Positions 11,066 to 22,504 of a stretch of 64,000 nt of DNA are shown piece by piece. The notes under the pieces were generated by a model. The model was not told the DNA's origin. It ran no database searches and worked only from the letters and a program-made list of their open reading frames with translations. Position 1 is the stretch's first letter; each line of letters opens with the position of its first letter. Made by a program: the position numbers and the translations under genes. This DNA is from Fragilariopsis cylindrus CCMP1102 (Eukaryota; Bacillariophyta; Bacillariophyceae; Bacillariales; Bacillariaceae), in assembly GCA_900095095.1 (NCBI GenBank), contig FMBT01000098.1, positions 1 through 64,000 of the forward strand, given 5' to 3'.

Positions 11066-11848
11066 TCAGGCTGTATGGTGAAGTCTCCGTAGCCGTTGTT
11101 CGATTGAAATTTGTTGTTGTTGCGGTTGTTGCGTTTGAGGATTCTGCTGAAATGAAGTAGGAGACGATTGCTGTTGTTGTTGCTGCTGCTGCTGAAATTG
11201 TGGTGGTTGAACATTATATTGTTCCGCCGACGTTAGACTTGATACGCTTGATCTTTCACTACTGCCAATACTATTATATTGTTGCTGTTGAGTATGTGTT
11301 ACTTCTTCTCGTCCTGCTGCCACGAGGAACGCTAAAAACACATCTAACCAGAATATGATTGAACTCCACCACCACATACTCCATAGACGATTGTTAGTAA
11401 GATTCCCACATGAATGTATTAAGTCTTCCGGTGTATAATGTGCTGCAGCATACTTACAAAGTGAAAATGCATGTGAAAAGAATACAGAAACAAAGAATGC
11501 TAATATACCACCTCCAACACATATCCCAAGACACAGTCCAACAATAAATTCCGTTGGTTCGAATGATCTTGGAGCGAAATTTATTTGATTATTATGTAAT
11601 ATCATAACAACAACCAAAGTTTGTAATGCCAATAAAGTAGCAGCAATGAAGGTCATAAATGAGACCGATATTGATTTAATCAAAAGGAAAAAGTTGGATA
11701 TCGTCAAAAAGAATAGGACATGATTTATAACCTTTGGAATCGTATCGACGTTAACAGCCATATAATTTGCTATAGGCGGTGGCATCATGTTTTGAATCGA
11801 CCTTCCATATCCCTGTAAATTACTGGCATTATTATTATGATTATCCAT
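11066..11848 (-). CDS. Four-pass membrane protein with polyGln tail, unknown
   Basis: This is an intact 260-residue open frame. After a short Asn-rich head come four hydrophobic helices: near residues 42-60 (NHVLFFLTISNFFLLI), 62-85 (SFMTFIAATLLALQTLVVVMIL), 104-128 (FIVGLCLGICVGGGILAFFVSVFF), and about 158-178 (WWWSSIIFWLDVFLAFLVAA). The loop between helices 3 and 4 contains two cysteines. The C-terminal third is Gln/Ser-rich with CAG/CAA runs and is probably cytosolic. The four-helix layout resembles MARVEL or tetraspan-like proteins, but no diagnostic motif is present, so no function is assigned. Confidence 0.7.
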   Translation of the reverse strand: MDNHNNNASNLQGYGRSIQNMMPPPIANYMAVNVDTIPKVINHVLFFLTISNFFLLIKSISVSFMTFIAATLLALQTLVVVMILHNNQINFAPRSFEPTEFIVGLCLGICVGGGILAFFVSVFFSHAFSLCKYAAAHYTPEDLIHSCGNLTNNRLWSMWWWSSIIFWLDVFLAFLVAAGREEVTHTQQQQYNSIGSSERSSVSSLTSAEQYNVQPPQFQQQQQQQQQSSPTSFQQNPQTQQPQQQQISIEQRLRRLHHTA

Positions 11849-11901
11849 AATATTATCGTATTATTACCACTCATCAATTATTGAATAAATCGAATCGAAT
11901 C

Positions 11902-11930
11902 CAATCTCAATCTCAATCTCAATCTCAATC
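11902..11930. repeat. (CAATCT)n microsatellite
   Basis: Nearly five uninterrupted copies of the hexamer lie directly upstream of the tetraspan gene start. Confidence 0.9.
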
Positions 11931-12273
11931 AAATCAACCTCGTCGCTCGTTCGCTCGGGGAAATGGGTATAATGATCAGTGTAATTCTGTAACTCTATAC
12001 AAATGGCTTTTGTTGTCGTTTGATTTCTTGTGACTGATGTATATCACATCTTCTTTCAGTTTGGATCTTGTCGCATGAACTTAGATTTGGGGTCATTCAT
12101 CAATTCGGGGTGAAGCACTCTAAACACACTTCACATAAATTTATCATGTAAAGATGTCGTAAATGATCGTTGTTTTTGTGGCGAACCCCCCCCCCCTCGG
12201 GAGATATGCCATCAAATTCACGATTCAACGGTAATATAATATCTTTGATAGAAAAATATGAATATGGAATCTT

Positions 12274-12299
12274 ATTGTATTGTATTGTATTGTATTGTA
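12274..12299. repeat. (TATTG)n microsatellite
   Basis: Five copies of the pentamer. The complementary unit (TACAA/CAATA type) recurs as a longer tract at 39651-39685. Confidence 0.9.
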
Positions 12300-12327
12300 A
12301 GATCATTCATTTCATTAGATAGCAACG

Positions 12328-13563
12328 ATGGTCGGAAAACACAACCTTCACTGCTGGCACCGATTAGTGTCAGTTACGTTTCTACTGCTGGCACTTTCCT
12401 ATTGAGCATCGATTTAACAACAATAGAGAATCGTTTATTGGGTAACGTTGACGAAAACAGCAAAAAGCTATTGTACTGGCATCAACAGCAATAGCAACAG
12501 CAACAGCGACAGGGATCATATCAGAAATAATATCTACCAATCATTTTCATGGATGAACACGACAGGGATTACGTTGTCTCATATCCAAGGCGACCCAACA
12601 ACATGTACGGATGTTATTTATACAGGCAACTCTCAAAATCCATTCAAGTCAACAATAATAGTGACGATGAAACGATGAAAATGACGAAAATGAAAGACGA
12701 GCAGCAAAAGATGGTGATGGAGCGAATATAGTTAGAAATGGATGGAAAAGTATCACACATGTCGTCCGTACTTCACCAATTCTCAAAAAAAATACATGTT
12801 TTGCATTTTTCTTAGTACCCAGTCCTTGGATTGATCGTCGTGGAAATGAAATACATCCTGTATGGGGCCGGTTACCGGCGACTGCATTAGTTATGAAGGC
12901 ATTTCCAAAGGCAGATTATTTTCTGTATATGGACTCTGATGCTCTATTAGCATTTCCTGATATAACTCCTACCACTATGTATAAGGAATTGGCTTTTGAT
13001 GGGTACGGCGAGAATGCAACCTTCCAACAACAGAATCCTGGTCTAATTGTGAACAAACCATTTACAGGTTGGTTATGTGGAGAATGTGAAAAATTTGGAC
13101 TAGGACACGGATGTTTCAATTCTGGTGTACTACTGTGGCATAGATCTACCAAAGCAGAACATATATTAAAATCTTGGTGGTCCTCAAGAAATTTACGTGA
13201 ATCACGAAAATGTTCGATCCTATTAATGGTGACAGTTTCAATGGATGGGTGGGTAACGATGCTCAACGAATCGGTGATAAAATGGGTGAACAAAATCGCT
13301 TGATGTATATATTTGCAACAGATCCAGATGTTCGTTCAGCTGTTTGGCCTGTACCTCGAAAACGAAGTGCCGAATTTAATTCCGAATCATGTCCGAGTGG
13401 AATGGAAGGTTACACGCCATGCTTGCAATCTGATTTTATCTCTCAAGCCAAGTGGGATACGACGGACCCATCCTGTTATGTTAACCACTATGCTGACGAA
13501 AAGGAACAGGTGCTTCAACATGCAAAAATGATGATGAAATATGGAAATTTGTTGAGAGGATAA
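12328..13563 (+). CDS. GT-A type glycosyltransferase, type II membrane protein, frame-broken
   Basis: The catalytic part is clear: YFLYMDSDALLAF is a DxD-type nucleotide-sugar/metal motif embedded as in Golgi GT-A enzymes, followed by CFNSGVLLWHRS and a Cys-containing C-terminal region ending at 13563. Upstream coding extends without a break through VPSPWIDRRGNEIHPVWGR to about 12670. The likely start is ATG 12328, which encodes a short basic head and a signal anchor (RLVSVTFLLLALS), then a low-complexity stem. The frame changes at least three times: near 12400, near 12670, and in an A4 run at about 13206-13210. The family may be GT34-like (galactosyl/mannosyltransferase), but that is inference. 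The acceptor sugar is unknown. Confidence 0.7.
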
Positions 13564-13854
13564 AAAAGGGATAGACGTATGATGGCTATTGAATGACAAA
13601 AATTGTACGGTGGGATCGGTAAACATGAATATTTATATTGTTTAGTACGAGCCCCAAAATTGACCGTCCTTAACAAATATGATTTAGTATACCAGAAAAA
13701 GATAGGCAATCAATGTTCTTAAAAAAAATAGGACCTCTCCTTCTAATCACAACATAGAATACTGGGTATTATTATGGTACAAATTCAGGCAATTGAGGAA
13801 AAGCTAAGAATAAACTCCTCTCGTATAGTACTGCATGTATATCGTTTTATTTTC

Positions 13855-16800
13855 TCAAACGTTCTTCTTTCCTTCAGTACTCAGTGGGTCGATTTTGGAC
13901 GTTCGATCCATTAGATCAAATATTCTTTCTGCCGCAGCAAGGGCCTTAGAGCGATCAGTCGCACCTTGCGCTGCCGCCGCCGTACCTGACAAGGAAAATA
14001 GCAGCGAAAACAATGAGATCAAGAAGCCTTGGCTTGTAAATCGACTAGGATAGTTAGCAATTAGCCAGCCTCCCCACCAGTACAGGAGCGCAAAGCTCCA
14101 TTGCTGGAAGAATGGCCCTAGACCACTCGAAGCTCCTTTGATGAGATTATTTCTGAGGGGGAGCGGGTCTTCGTCATACAAAGCCTTTGCAAATTGGTCA
14201 CTGCGGTTACTTTCAAGTGACAACGAGGCTACTGTCCGGATATTGGTGAGACTTTCAATTACGATGATTCCAGAATTCGTATCATCTTCACCTGTTAGTT
14301 CGTCTTCTCCCATGAACATCTTCTGCTCAGCTACTGCTCCCTGTTTGTCGAATGAGCAAAAAGATGAAAAGTTAAGGGAAAAATAAATTTAGAAAAGAAT
14401 ATTGCCGCCGTTTTTATAAGCACCTGTACGAGGTGAGGACTTACGAATGCCATAAAAGGCAAGACTCCAAGAGCTACTAACGCAAATGGCCACATAAAAA
14501 TAAAAGAGACAACCAGACCCACGAAAATACTAGCCAAGTTCATAACTAGTGTACGGATTGGTTCTCCTGAAAATGAATGGATCATCGCCGCATCATCACT
14601 CAGCTGGGACGTTATAGCACTAGCTGGTCTCGTGTCAAAGTACGCAACCTCTTGTCTGATAAGATTTTTGAACGTAGCGTCCCGTACTCTCTTATTCATA
14701 CGCTCAGTAGCAGTACCAAAACCATAGAAAACTAACGTGTTCCCAATCAAAGCAGCGACCATTAAAGCAATGTAAATATACGTAATAAGAAAGGAAAGTT
14801 CTCGCATATCGTCTGATGTATAGTCCCAGTAGTTTTGGCAGGTAACAAACGGTGGTGGTGGTGGCTGACCATTCGATACGTTGCACGGAAAGACAGGATG
14901 CAAGTATAGGAGATCTACCATATAGGCAAACGTAAAACCCCACCCAGGAAAAATTAGTCCAGCCAATACAGCGCCGATACCACCAATAAAAAGATACGAT
15001 CTGTCTCCTTTCGATAGACTGCGTGCTTTTTTTGCATTCGACTTGTCAAGTTTTTTGCTAGCTTCTGGTCTCTCAGATGAAGGAATTTTCTCAGAGTCCA
15101 TAGGCGAATTTACCAAATAGCCCGACAATTGATCTTCCTTCAAAGCTTCGGTATAGGCCTTCCTATCAGTGTCATCGTCGAGATCTTGCAAACCAACGAG
15201 ACGTTGATAATGCCCTTTCAGTGCCATTAGTTCTTCGTGTGTTCCATTCTCTCTAACCTTGCCATTGTTAAGAACAATAATCCTGTCAGAGTTTCGAATT
15301 GTAGAAAGTCTGTGCGCTATTTGGACGACTGTGCGGTTTCTATTCGAAGTAATCTTGTCGAGAGTCGCCTGCACAACCTGTTCTGACACCGAATCAAGTG
15401 CGGAAGTAGCTTCATCCAAGAGAAGGATCTTCGGATTACGCAGAAGTGCTCGGGCAATGGCGATCCTCTGCTTTTCTCCTCCTGATATTTGGGTACTGGC
15501 CGTGGACCCCACAATTGTGTCGTATCCATCTGGGAATGAGACAATGAAATCATGACAATTTGCTTCTTTGGCTGCTATTTCAACGTCATCTTGAGTGGCA
15601 TTAGCCAACCCAAATCGGATGTTATCTTTCACACTAATGTCGAAAAGTGTAGGTTCCTGTGCAACGAGCGACATTTGGTTTCGCAACCATGCTACATTCA
15701 AATCAGTCATCTGAACCCCTTTGTATGTCAAGCAACCTTTGTTAGGAAGATAAAATTGCTCAATGAGTTGAATAACAGTGGATTTTCCTTGTCCGCTGGG
15801 ACCAACAATCGCGATAGTCTCTCCTTCCTTTATACTCATTTCAAGCCCTCGGAATATTTTCTGCTCGGGTCGTGAAGGGTATTTGAACTCAACATCGTGG
15901 AAATTAATCAATTCATCGTTCTCAAAAGAAACATTAGGATTGATACGTGCTAAGTATTCATCGCTTCCAATAACACTGACTCTACGGGAAGATTCACCAC
16001 TAGGATCCAACCCCTCTTTTTCTTCCCTCTCTGAGCTTCAACAAGGTCATAGTATACGCCATGCTTCGAAATCAACTGTGCGTGGTTTCCAGTTCCACAA
16101 CCATTCCTCCTGATATGACGGCTATCATGTCAGCATTTTTAATGGTTGAGAGCCTGTGAGCGATAACAACAATTGTTTGGTTTCTTCCGTCTTCTTCAAT
16201 CAGTCTGTCCAATGCCTAATATATGTGTGAGTTATAATTCAAACGTTACGTGATGTAATTTCGCTTCAAGTTGAAAGATCAGTTTTTCTTCTTCTTACCT
16301 CTTGGACTATAACCTCGCTTTCGGAGTCTAACGCACTATATATATATAAGAGTAAACGAAACAAAAGATATCAATTAGTGAGAGATAATCATCTTATACC
16401 AGTAGCAGCACCAACCCCAGTGCCAGCAACAAAATTGATCCCCTACCTTGTGGCCTCGTCTAGGAGAATTATTCTTGGCTTCATAATCAAGGCCCTGGCG
16501 ATTGCGATCCCTTAGATTGTAATTAAAAGAGAAGAAGAGGAAAATGGTTGAGCTGAAACGCAAAGAGTTGGGAAATCCATAGTAGTCCGCGTGCTCCTAG
16601 CTTACTTTGTTTTTGTCCCCCGGAGAGTTGCGAACCTAAGAATAAGAGTAGAAAAAGTAGTAAAACAAACGACGCTGAGAAACAATCATCAGAAGTTAAT
16701 AAATCGCAAGAGAAACTCCATAAAACTGTACCTAGATCTCCCACTGAGGTATCATATCCTGTGATCACAAGAACCAAGAATTGAGCACAGCGCGAGAGTG

Positions 16801-19350
16801 TGAGTGTGCATACGAAATAGACTTGTCAAAAGATAAAAGAATTAAATTCAAACCGGATAGCAGGGTACTGAAACCAAAAGAAAACACAACTTGCCTTCGG
16901 CAAACGACTCGATAAAATCGTGGGCATTTGACTTTTTTGCTGCCTCAACGATTTCCTCGAAGGTTGCACTAGGGCGACCAATCTTTATGTTGTCTTTGAT
17001 ACTCATAGCAAAAAGCTTTGGTTCTTGAGAGACCAATCTGAAGAAAATGAAATAAGATAAAAAAAGAAAGAAATGACGTTTTAAAATCTCAGATTGAGAT
17101 CCATGCATACAAGAAAATATAGTCAAATAGTGAAAACGAAGATACATGATGCTTCCAACAATGGTTTTGACATACCCGATCTGCTGCCTAAGCCATTTTA
17201 CATTTAGACTCTTTAAATCAATCCCATCCAAGGTAATTTTACCAGACGATGGATCGTAGAATCTCTCTAGCAACTGAATTATAGTGCTTTTACCACCTGA
17301 AACAATTTGGAAAGTACGAGACGGGAAATATTGTTAGAAGAAGAACGACCATTACCAAAAGATACGAATCGAAAGTTAACGCATATTTTTCGAAATGTAC
17401 TTACCACCAGATGGACCGCACAATGCAACCGTTGTACCAGGTTTGATGTCTAAATCCAATCCATTGTACACCTCAGCCTGTAGGCGCGTTGGATAGCTAA
17501 ACGACACATTCTTGAACTTGATATGACCCATTACGGATTCAGGTTTTACGCCGTCTGGAGAAGATGTATCGATCGCGTATGTCGGAAGAGAAAGCGTCGT
17601 ACTTCTTCTTTGGAGAGATTTACTCTTCACTTCATCTTTTTCTATGGCCTTTTGGTCTTGTCCTTCTCTTGCGGTCTTTCTATACATCGCTACAAGAGCA
17701 GGGTAACAAGCCGATCGTGCACCAACAAAAGCTTCCAAAGATGCTGAGATCTGCGGTAACACAGCTCCCGCGAATGTTATACCCATCAAAGCTCCAAAAA
17801 CTTCGAACGCCCGAGGACTGCATGATTCATTATTAGAAACAGCTCCAGATGGGTCACATCCGGTTTCAGCTAGATCAGTGTACATTAGATATGAGCCATA
17901 AAGCGTAACAGGTATGTAATTAAATAAGAAGACAGCCATCAAGGAACCATTTGCGGCACCCAGATAAACCACCTGACTAGTTGCACCGACAAACGCTTGT
18001 TGTGTCGCCTCTTCAAACTTAGAATTAACCTCCTCAACTGCATTTAGAGACAAAATTGTTCGAATCGATGACACAGCGGCAAAAACAATACTTCCCGCCT
18101 TGGCATATGACTCGCTGGCTCTAGCTGTCTTTGTTTGGTTCAATTTCATCACCCAGCTAGTAATTATAGCCATGAATGGGACAACACATAGTATAATAAG
18201 ACTTAACTTCCACGAACACCAGAATCCAAAAGCAAGACCTCCAAGAGCGGTGATAGTAAACTGCACGCCATCGCCCATCTTACGCCCAAGGCCCCTACAA
18301 ATATATCGAGAAATGTTGGTTGTGAGAAAAGTTCAAATCAATTGTGACCTTTCATAATAATGTTTACACACACACACACATATATATATACACACACATT
18401 AGGTATTATCCAATCTGATTTGATGTATAATCTTCAGAGTCATTTTATCTTAAGTTAATTTACCTTTTGAAGTTCTTGCCATTAACAGTAAGTATTGTAG
18501 CAGTACCACTAGTGTCCATCACATCATAGTATGCAATATCTTGTCTCAAGAGAGAATCGAACCAGTCTTGTTTCATATTATCTGTCATTTCTGCAGCTGC
18601 CGTTTCAAGAAATGCAGACTGCAAAGCCATTGCAAAAAAAGCGTATACACCAATGATCATAAATGTAAAGGAAAGATTTCGTATACCATTTTCATCAGCA
18701 CTATCAGCAAAATTAACAAAACTTTGTGAAAATACAATTGCAATTGCTGGTTGAATTGCACCACTACAGGCAGAAGCAAATAAACCGATTGCAAGATTCC
18801 TTTTTGTTTTCCAAGATCTGGCGAAAGAGAAAACTTCAAGGACGGTTGCTAATGGTTCCTCATTATCTTTCTTCTTCTCGTCAATTGTATCATCTGATCC
18901 CTCCTCGGTGAGCTGATTTTCTACATCTTCATCTTCTTTATTACCATTTGTATCACCATATACATCCTTTGTATCATCGTTATCGTGACTGTTGTTTCCA
19001 TTAGTCACAATTTCTCTTTCTTTTTCTGTGTGATATCCCTCGAAGAACATATTAGATTCACCTTCTTTGTCGACCCTAACATGAGATTCATTACACCAAA
19101 TCTCATAATAGTCACCGTTCTCCTCGTCCTTGAAATCATCATGATGAACAACAGCACAAATTGTTGGTTTGTGTTTAATTTTCTTCAACGCACGTCGTAC
19201 GACGCGACAACCAGTGAGACGTTGTCCGGCCACCGGATTAGGAAATTTCACATCACTAATTTTATGTGGATGAATAAACTTGATTTGGAAGGAAACGATT
19301 GCACCGATTCCTAAATGATACGCGTTGTTATCCTTACGTGTATCCGTCAT
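13855..19350 (-). CDS. ABCB-type ABC transporter with domain order TMD-NBD-NBD-TMD, ten exons
   Basis: Exons by splice signals: 19350-18464, 18294-17405, 17296-17176, 17037-16895, 16758-16732, 16635-16606, 16510-16447, 16335-16299, 16215-14445, 14340-13855. The N-terminal 100 residues are a novel extension, followed by an acidic linker and TMD1. NBD1 has Walker [26 protein letters not shown] and AHRLST. A second complete NBD follows at once ([34 protein letters not shown]), then a basic linker and TMD2. The protein stops at [12 protein letters not shown], exactly where another NBD would normally begin. Canonical P-glycoprotein order is TMD-NBD-TMD-NBD. Both NBDs look catalytically intact. Two 1-base breaks lie in exon 9 (about 16086 and 16010). 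Intron 4 uses a GC donor. Substrate and membrane are unknown; the family exports lipophilic compounds. Confidence 0.9.
18366..18398. repeat. (CA)n/(TA)n compound microsatellite in ABC intron 1
   Basis: A CA tract, a TA tract and a second CA tract lie in the 169-bp first intron of the ABC transporter gene. Confidence 0.9.
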
Positions 19351-20188
19351 TTTTATAAGCCTTGATTGTTTAAACGAGTCTACTAGTGTGAAAGCAATTA
19401 CGTCTGATCGGCAGATTTTTCTTGAAGCGTAGTTCTAATGGGCATATACACCAAAAAACCCAAAACAGGCTATGATTGTATTGACGACAATAATTCCTAT
19501 CAAAAGTAATTCCAGTTTTTTTTCTATGAAAGCGAAATATATAGCTGTGTTAGAATAGGCGTTGTATTACTCTTATCGTTAAGATATGTAAGAGGATTGA
19601 TTCATTCATTTAGAAAACATTAGCCTTTTTAAAATGCCTTCCAATCATTATAATTCGATGGCGCCGTTATTGCATGCGTCCACTTATTGATTTTGATTGA
19701 TTCGTGCTTTCACAAAATTTCGAAACATCGCATGGTGTCATCATGTCAAAACTTTGATTTGCAATTCAAAATCTACGCTCAACTTTCCTCAACTTTACTT
19801 AGTAATTAAAACAAAAACTATTTATAGATAAAATATATTATTTAACATATTATTGTCTTACGACAATCTTTTACTTAAGGTCTAGATAGATTTTACTAAT
19901 AATGCGATGGCGCACCTTAGTTTTTTGATTCGATTGATTCATTCATTCTTTTGTGATTCGATTGATTCATCTTCTAATCACGGAAGACGGAATTTGTAAC
20001 TTAGTACTTATTGTAGATAGACACTCTAGATTTTGACAATCACCTGTGAGCTATAGTAGCATGTACAGTAGAGCATAACAAAGTAGTGCTGCTGTGCTGC
20101 TGTGCTGAAACAACACAAAGGATAGACTTTATTCGTGAGAGAATTGTTATTATAATATAAAGAATCAAGAATCAAGAATAACAACATC
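19351..20188. promoter_or_regulatory. Divergent intergenic region, ABC transporter/PSI protein
   Basis: This 838-bp AT-rich gap lies between divergent start codons. A TTGATTCGATTGATTCATTC-type unit is repeated around 19926-19970. No gene or RNA is seen. Confidence 0.45.
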
Positions 20189-21454
20189 ATGACCAACGAA
20201 TTTAATAAACAACAATACGACGACAGTCGAAGTCGAAGTCGAAGTCAATGTCGAAGTCATTATGGAAAGAAGATCAACAATAACAAGATGTCATCAATAA
20301 ACATTGCTTCTGCTTTTATGATATTGGTATCGATCGTATTCTGTTTAAGTTTTTCGCCATCTTTGTGTGTAGCAGTATCAGCGTCATCAGCATCAGTATC
20401 AGCTTTATCCCAGAGTATCAGCAGAAGTATCATCAGAATTATCAGCAGAATTATCAGCAATACTATCGCCATCATCTACTACAATAACAACAATGACCAA
20501 CAGTAACTATCACCAGCAAAACAACAAAAGTAACAGCAATATCAACAGCAGTAGCAATAATACAACAACAACAGCAACAACAACAGCAAGAGCAACGATC
20601 CTCCCACCAACAACGAACAACAACAACAACATAAGAGTAGGAAAAATAGTAGGCAGAAATTCATGCGATTCATTGACAACATGTGATAATTGTACCAATA
20701 CATATTCATGTCACTGGTGTAAAAAATCAAAATCATGTCATGCAAGAGGTAGCTTTTATGGTTGTGCATGGGGTGAATCATGTAGTCCCAAACCTCCACC
20801 ACCCAAAAAGGAAAATACCACTTGTGCATCACAAACAACATGTTCTGATTGTGGTGCATCGTCGCGATTATGTCATTGGTGTGAAGTTGATAACGCATGT
20901 CATGCTATAGGTAGTCGATATGGATGTGCTATTGGTGTTGATTGTTATTCAAATGATCGTTGTCGTCGATCAGAATCAGAAAAATTACCAGGTATACCTT
21001 TTTCTCCAATAAAAGCACCCATCGATTATCTATTGGCAATACTGAACCGTGTCCCGTCAATGAGTTTGATTGTAATTATTATATTTGGTATAATGACTTT
21101 AAGTTGTTTATGTTGTTGTCATTATTTCACTTCTAACGTCAAAGGTGCATATGATGACTTGGCAACAATTACAATGGCAGCGAGTGTAGCACCAATGAGT
21201 ATAATTGGTGGTCAAGATTTCACCGCTGGACAATTCTATACTAGATTAGAGTCTACTCCAGAAGAAGTTGGTATGGAAGAAGAAGATGATGATGATGATG
21301 CCAATGACAACGAAAATAGTAACAACAACGGTAACAACAACAACAACAACACCAACGGTGATGGTGATGGTGCGACGATAGAGCAGCCATCATCACAAAT
21401 ACCAGAACGAAATGCCGATGAGACAATCGATGTGAATAACCAAGACCAAGACCG

Positions 21455-21485
<31 letters not shown>

Positions 21486-22262
21486 GATGTGGGACCAAAC
21501 GAGGATATAAATGTTGATCCGTACTACTTAATGGATGATGATCATCATCCACAACGCACAGGACTACTACTTCGAAATCGTGGGGAGCAAGAAAACAACG
21601 GTCCTTTACTTCATCCAACCTTTAATAATGGTAGTATCATTGGCGGCTTTAATGGTAGTATCTATGAGATGGAAGAGCCTCTTCACATGAAAAACTTATA
21701 CAGATTATGTTCGATTATATACTACCTTTCCATTATTGTTGTAATATCTGTTCTGGGGACATGTGTATTTATGTACCCCCAAAGACCGGTTTATAATATT
21801 TGTAACGACGAGGTGGCGTGGACAGGAATTATGAAAAATATGGTTGCATTCAAATTCGAAACTAGTTTTGAAATCCTAGGAAGTTTGAGCAATCCCAATC
21901 GTATTGATGCTATCCTTGATCGAGGGAAGGGATTATTTTCATTTGAGGGCAAACAATTTGGAAGATTCGAAATCCCTCCCGTTACAGTTGAGGCAATGGC
22001 TATTACTGATTTTATGATCGTTGTTCATGTCTCACCTGCTGACCGGCAACAGGCAATCCAATTAGCCGAAGCGTACTACCTTGGCAAGTTAATAATTGAG
22101 GCTGAATTTGAGGGTACCATTAGAATTCCAGCTTTGTTCGACTATACTAGAGAAATTCTGGTTAAGGGTATCATGGTTGATATTAATGCACATTCCGATC
22201 GAAGTTTGTGCCATTGCAAACCCTGGGACGGCAAAAAGAACCATACTAAACCGTTACTATGA
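20189..22262 (+). CDS. Two-pass membrane protein with two PSI-type Cys-rich repeats and a LEA2-like C-terminal domain
   Basis: ATG 20189 gives a basic head and a hydrophobic signal segment (FMILVSIVFCLSFSPSLCV), then Ser/Ala repeats. The frame switches near 20410 and continues uninterrupted to 22262. Next come Asn/Thr-rich sequence, two similar Cys-rich modules (about 20658-20790 and 20826-20950; each has CDxC/CSDC, CHWC, CHA.GS.YGCA.G.xC spacing as in PSI/plexin repeats), one transmembrane helix (SLIVIIIFGIMTLSCLCCC), a long acidic/Gln/Asn cytosolic loop, and a second helix (YYLSIIVVISVLGTCVFM). The C-terminal 150 residues resemble the beta-rich LEA2/NDR1-like fold, ending in a CHC pair. It is likely a plasma-membrane or endomembrane protein. 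Function unknown; the LEA2 call is tentative. Confidence 0.75.
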
Positions 22263-22504
22263 TAGAAGAGCAGTTACTTCCATCGTTCATGCTTGATAAG
22301 TTATAGAAAAAGTGATCTAGGAATAAAATCATAAATAATTTACCGTTAAAAACAATATTTACAGTATACAGAATTACGCGTTTCTTTTCTCGAAGCCATT
22401 TATATTTGAATTGATTCTTATCTTACGACAAGTTCTCCCTCGTGAACTGAATTACTTTTGCATCTACTTTGCATAACATCCTCCACTTCCTGTTCGCTAC
22501 GTTT
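22263..22504. other. Convergent 3' flanks
   Basis: Short AT-rich gap between the PSI protein stop and the MYB gene stop. No feature is seen. Confidence 0.5.

Larger units (their letters stand above)
11849..12327. promoter_or_regulatory. Divergent intergenic region with two short tandem repeats
   Basis: The region lies between divergent genes and should hold both promoters. It contains a CAATCT hexanucleotide array (11902-11930), a C9 run (12187-12195) and a TATTG pentanucleotide array (12274-12299). Confidence 0.45.

Noticed and set aside
20510-20898. Minus-strand open frames opposite the PSI gene
   Set aside because: Val/Leu runs and His/Met-rich sequence are mirror images of Asn/Thr codon repeats on the coding strand.
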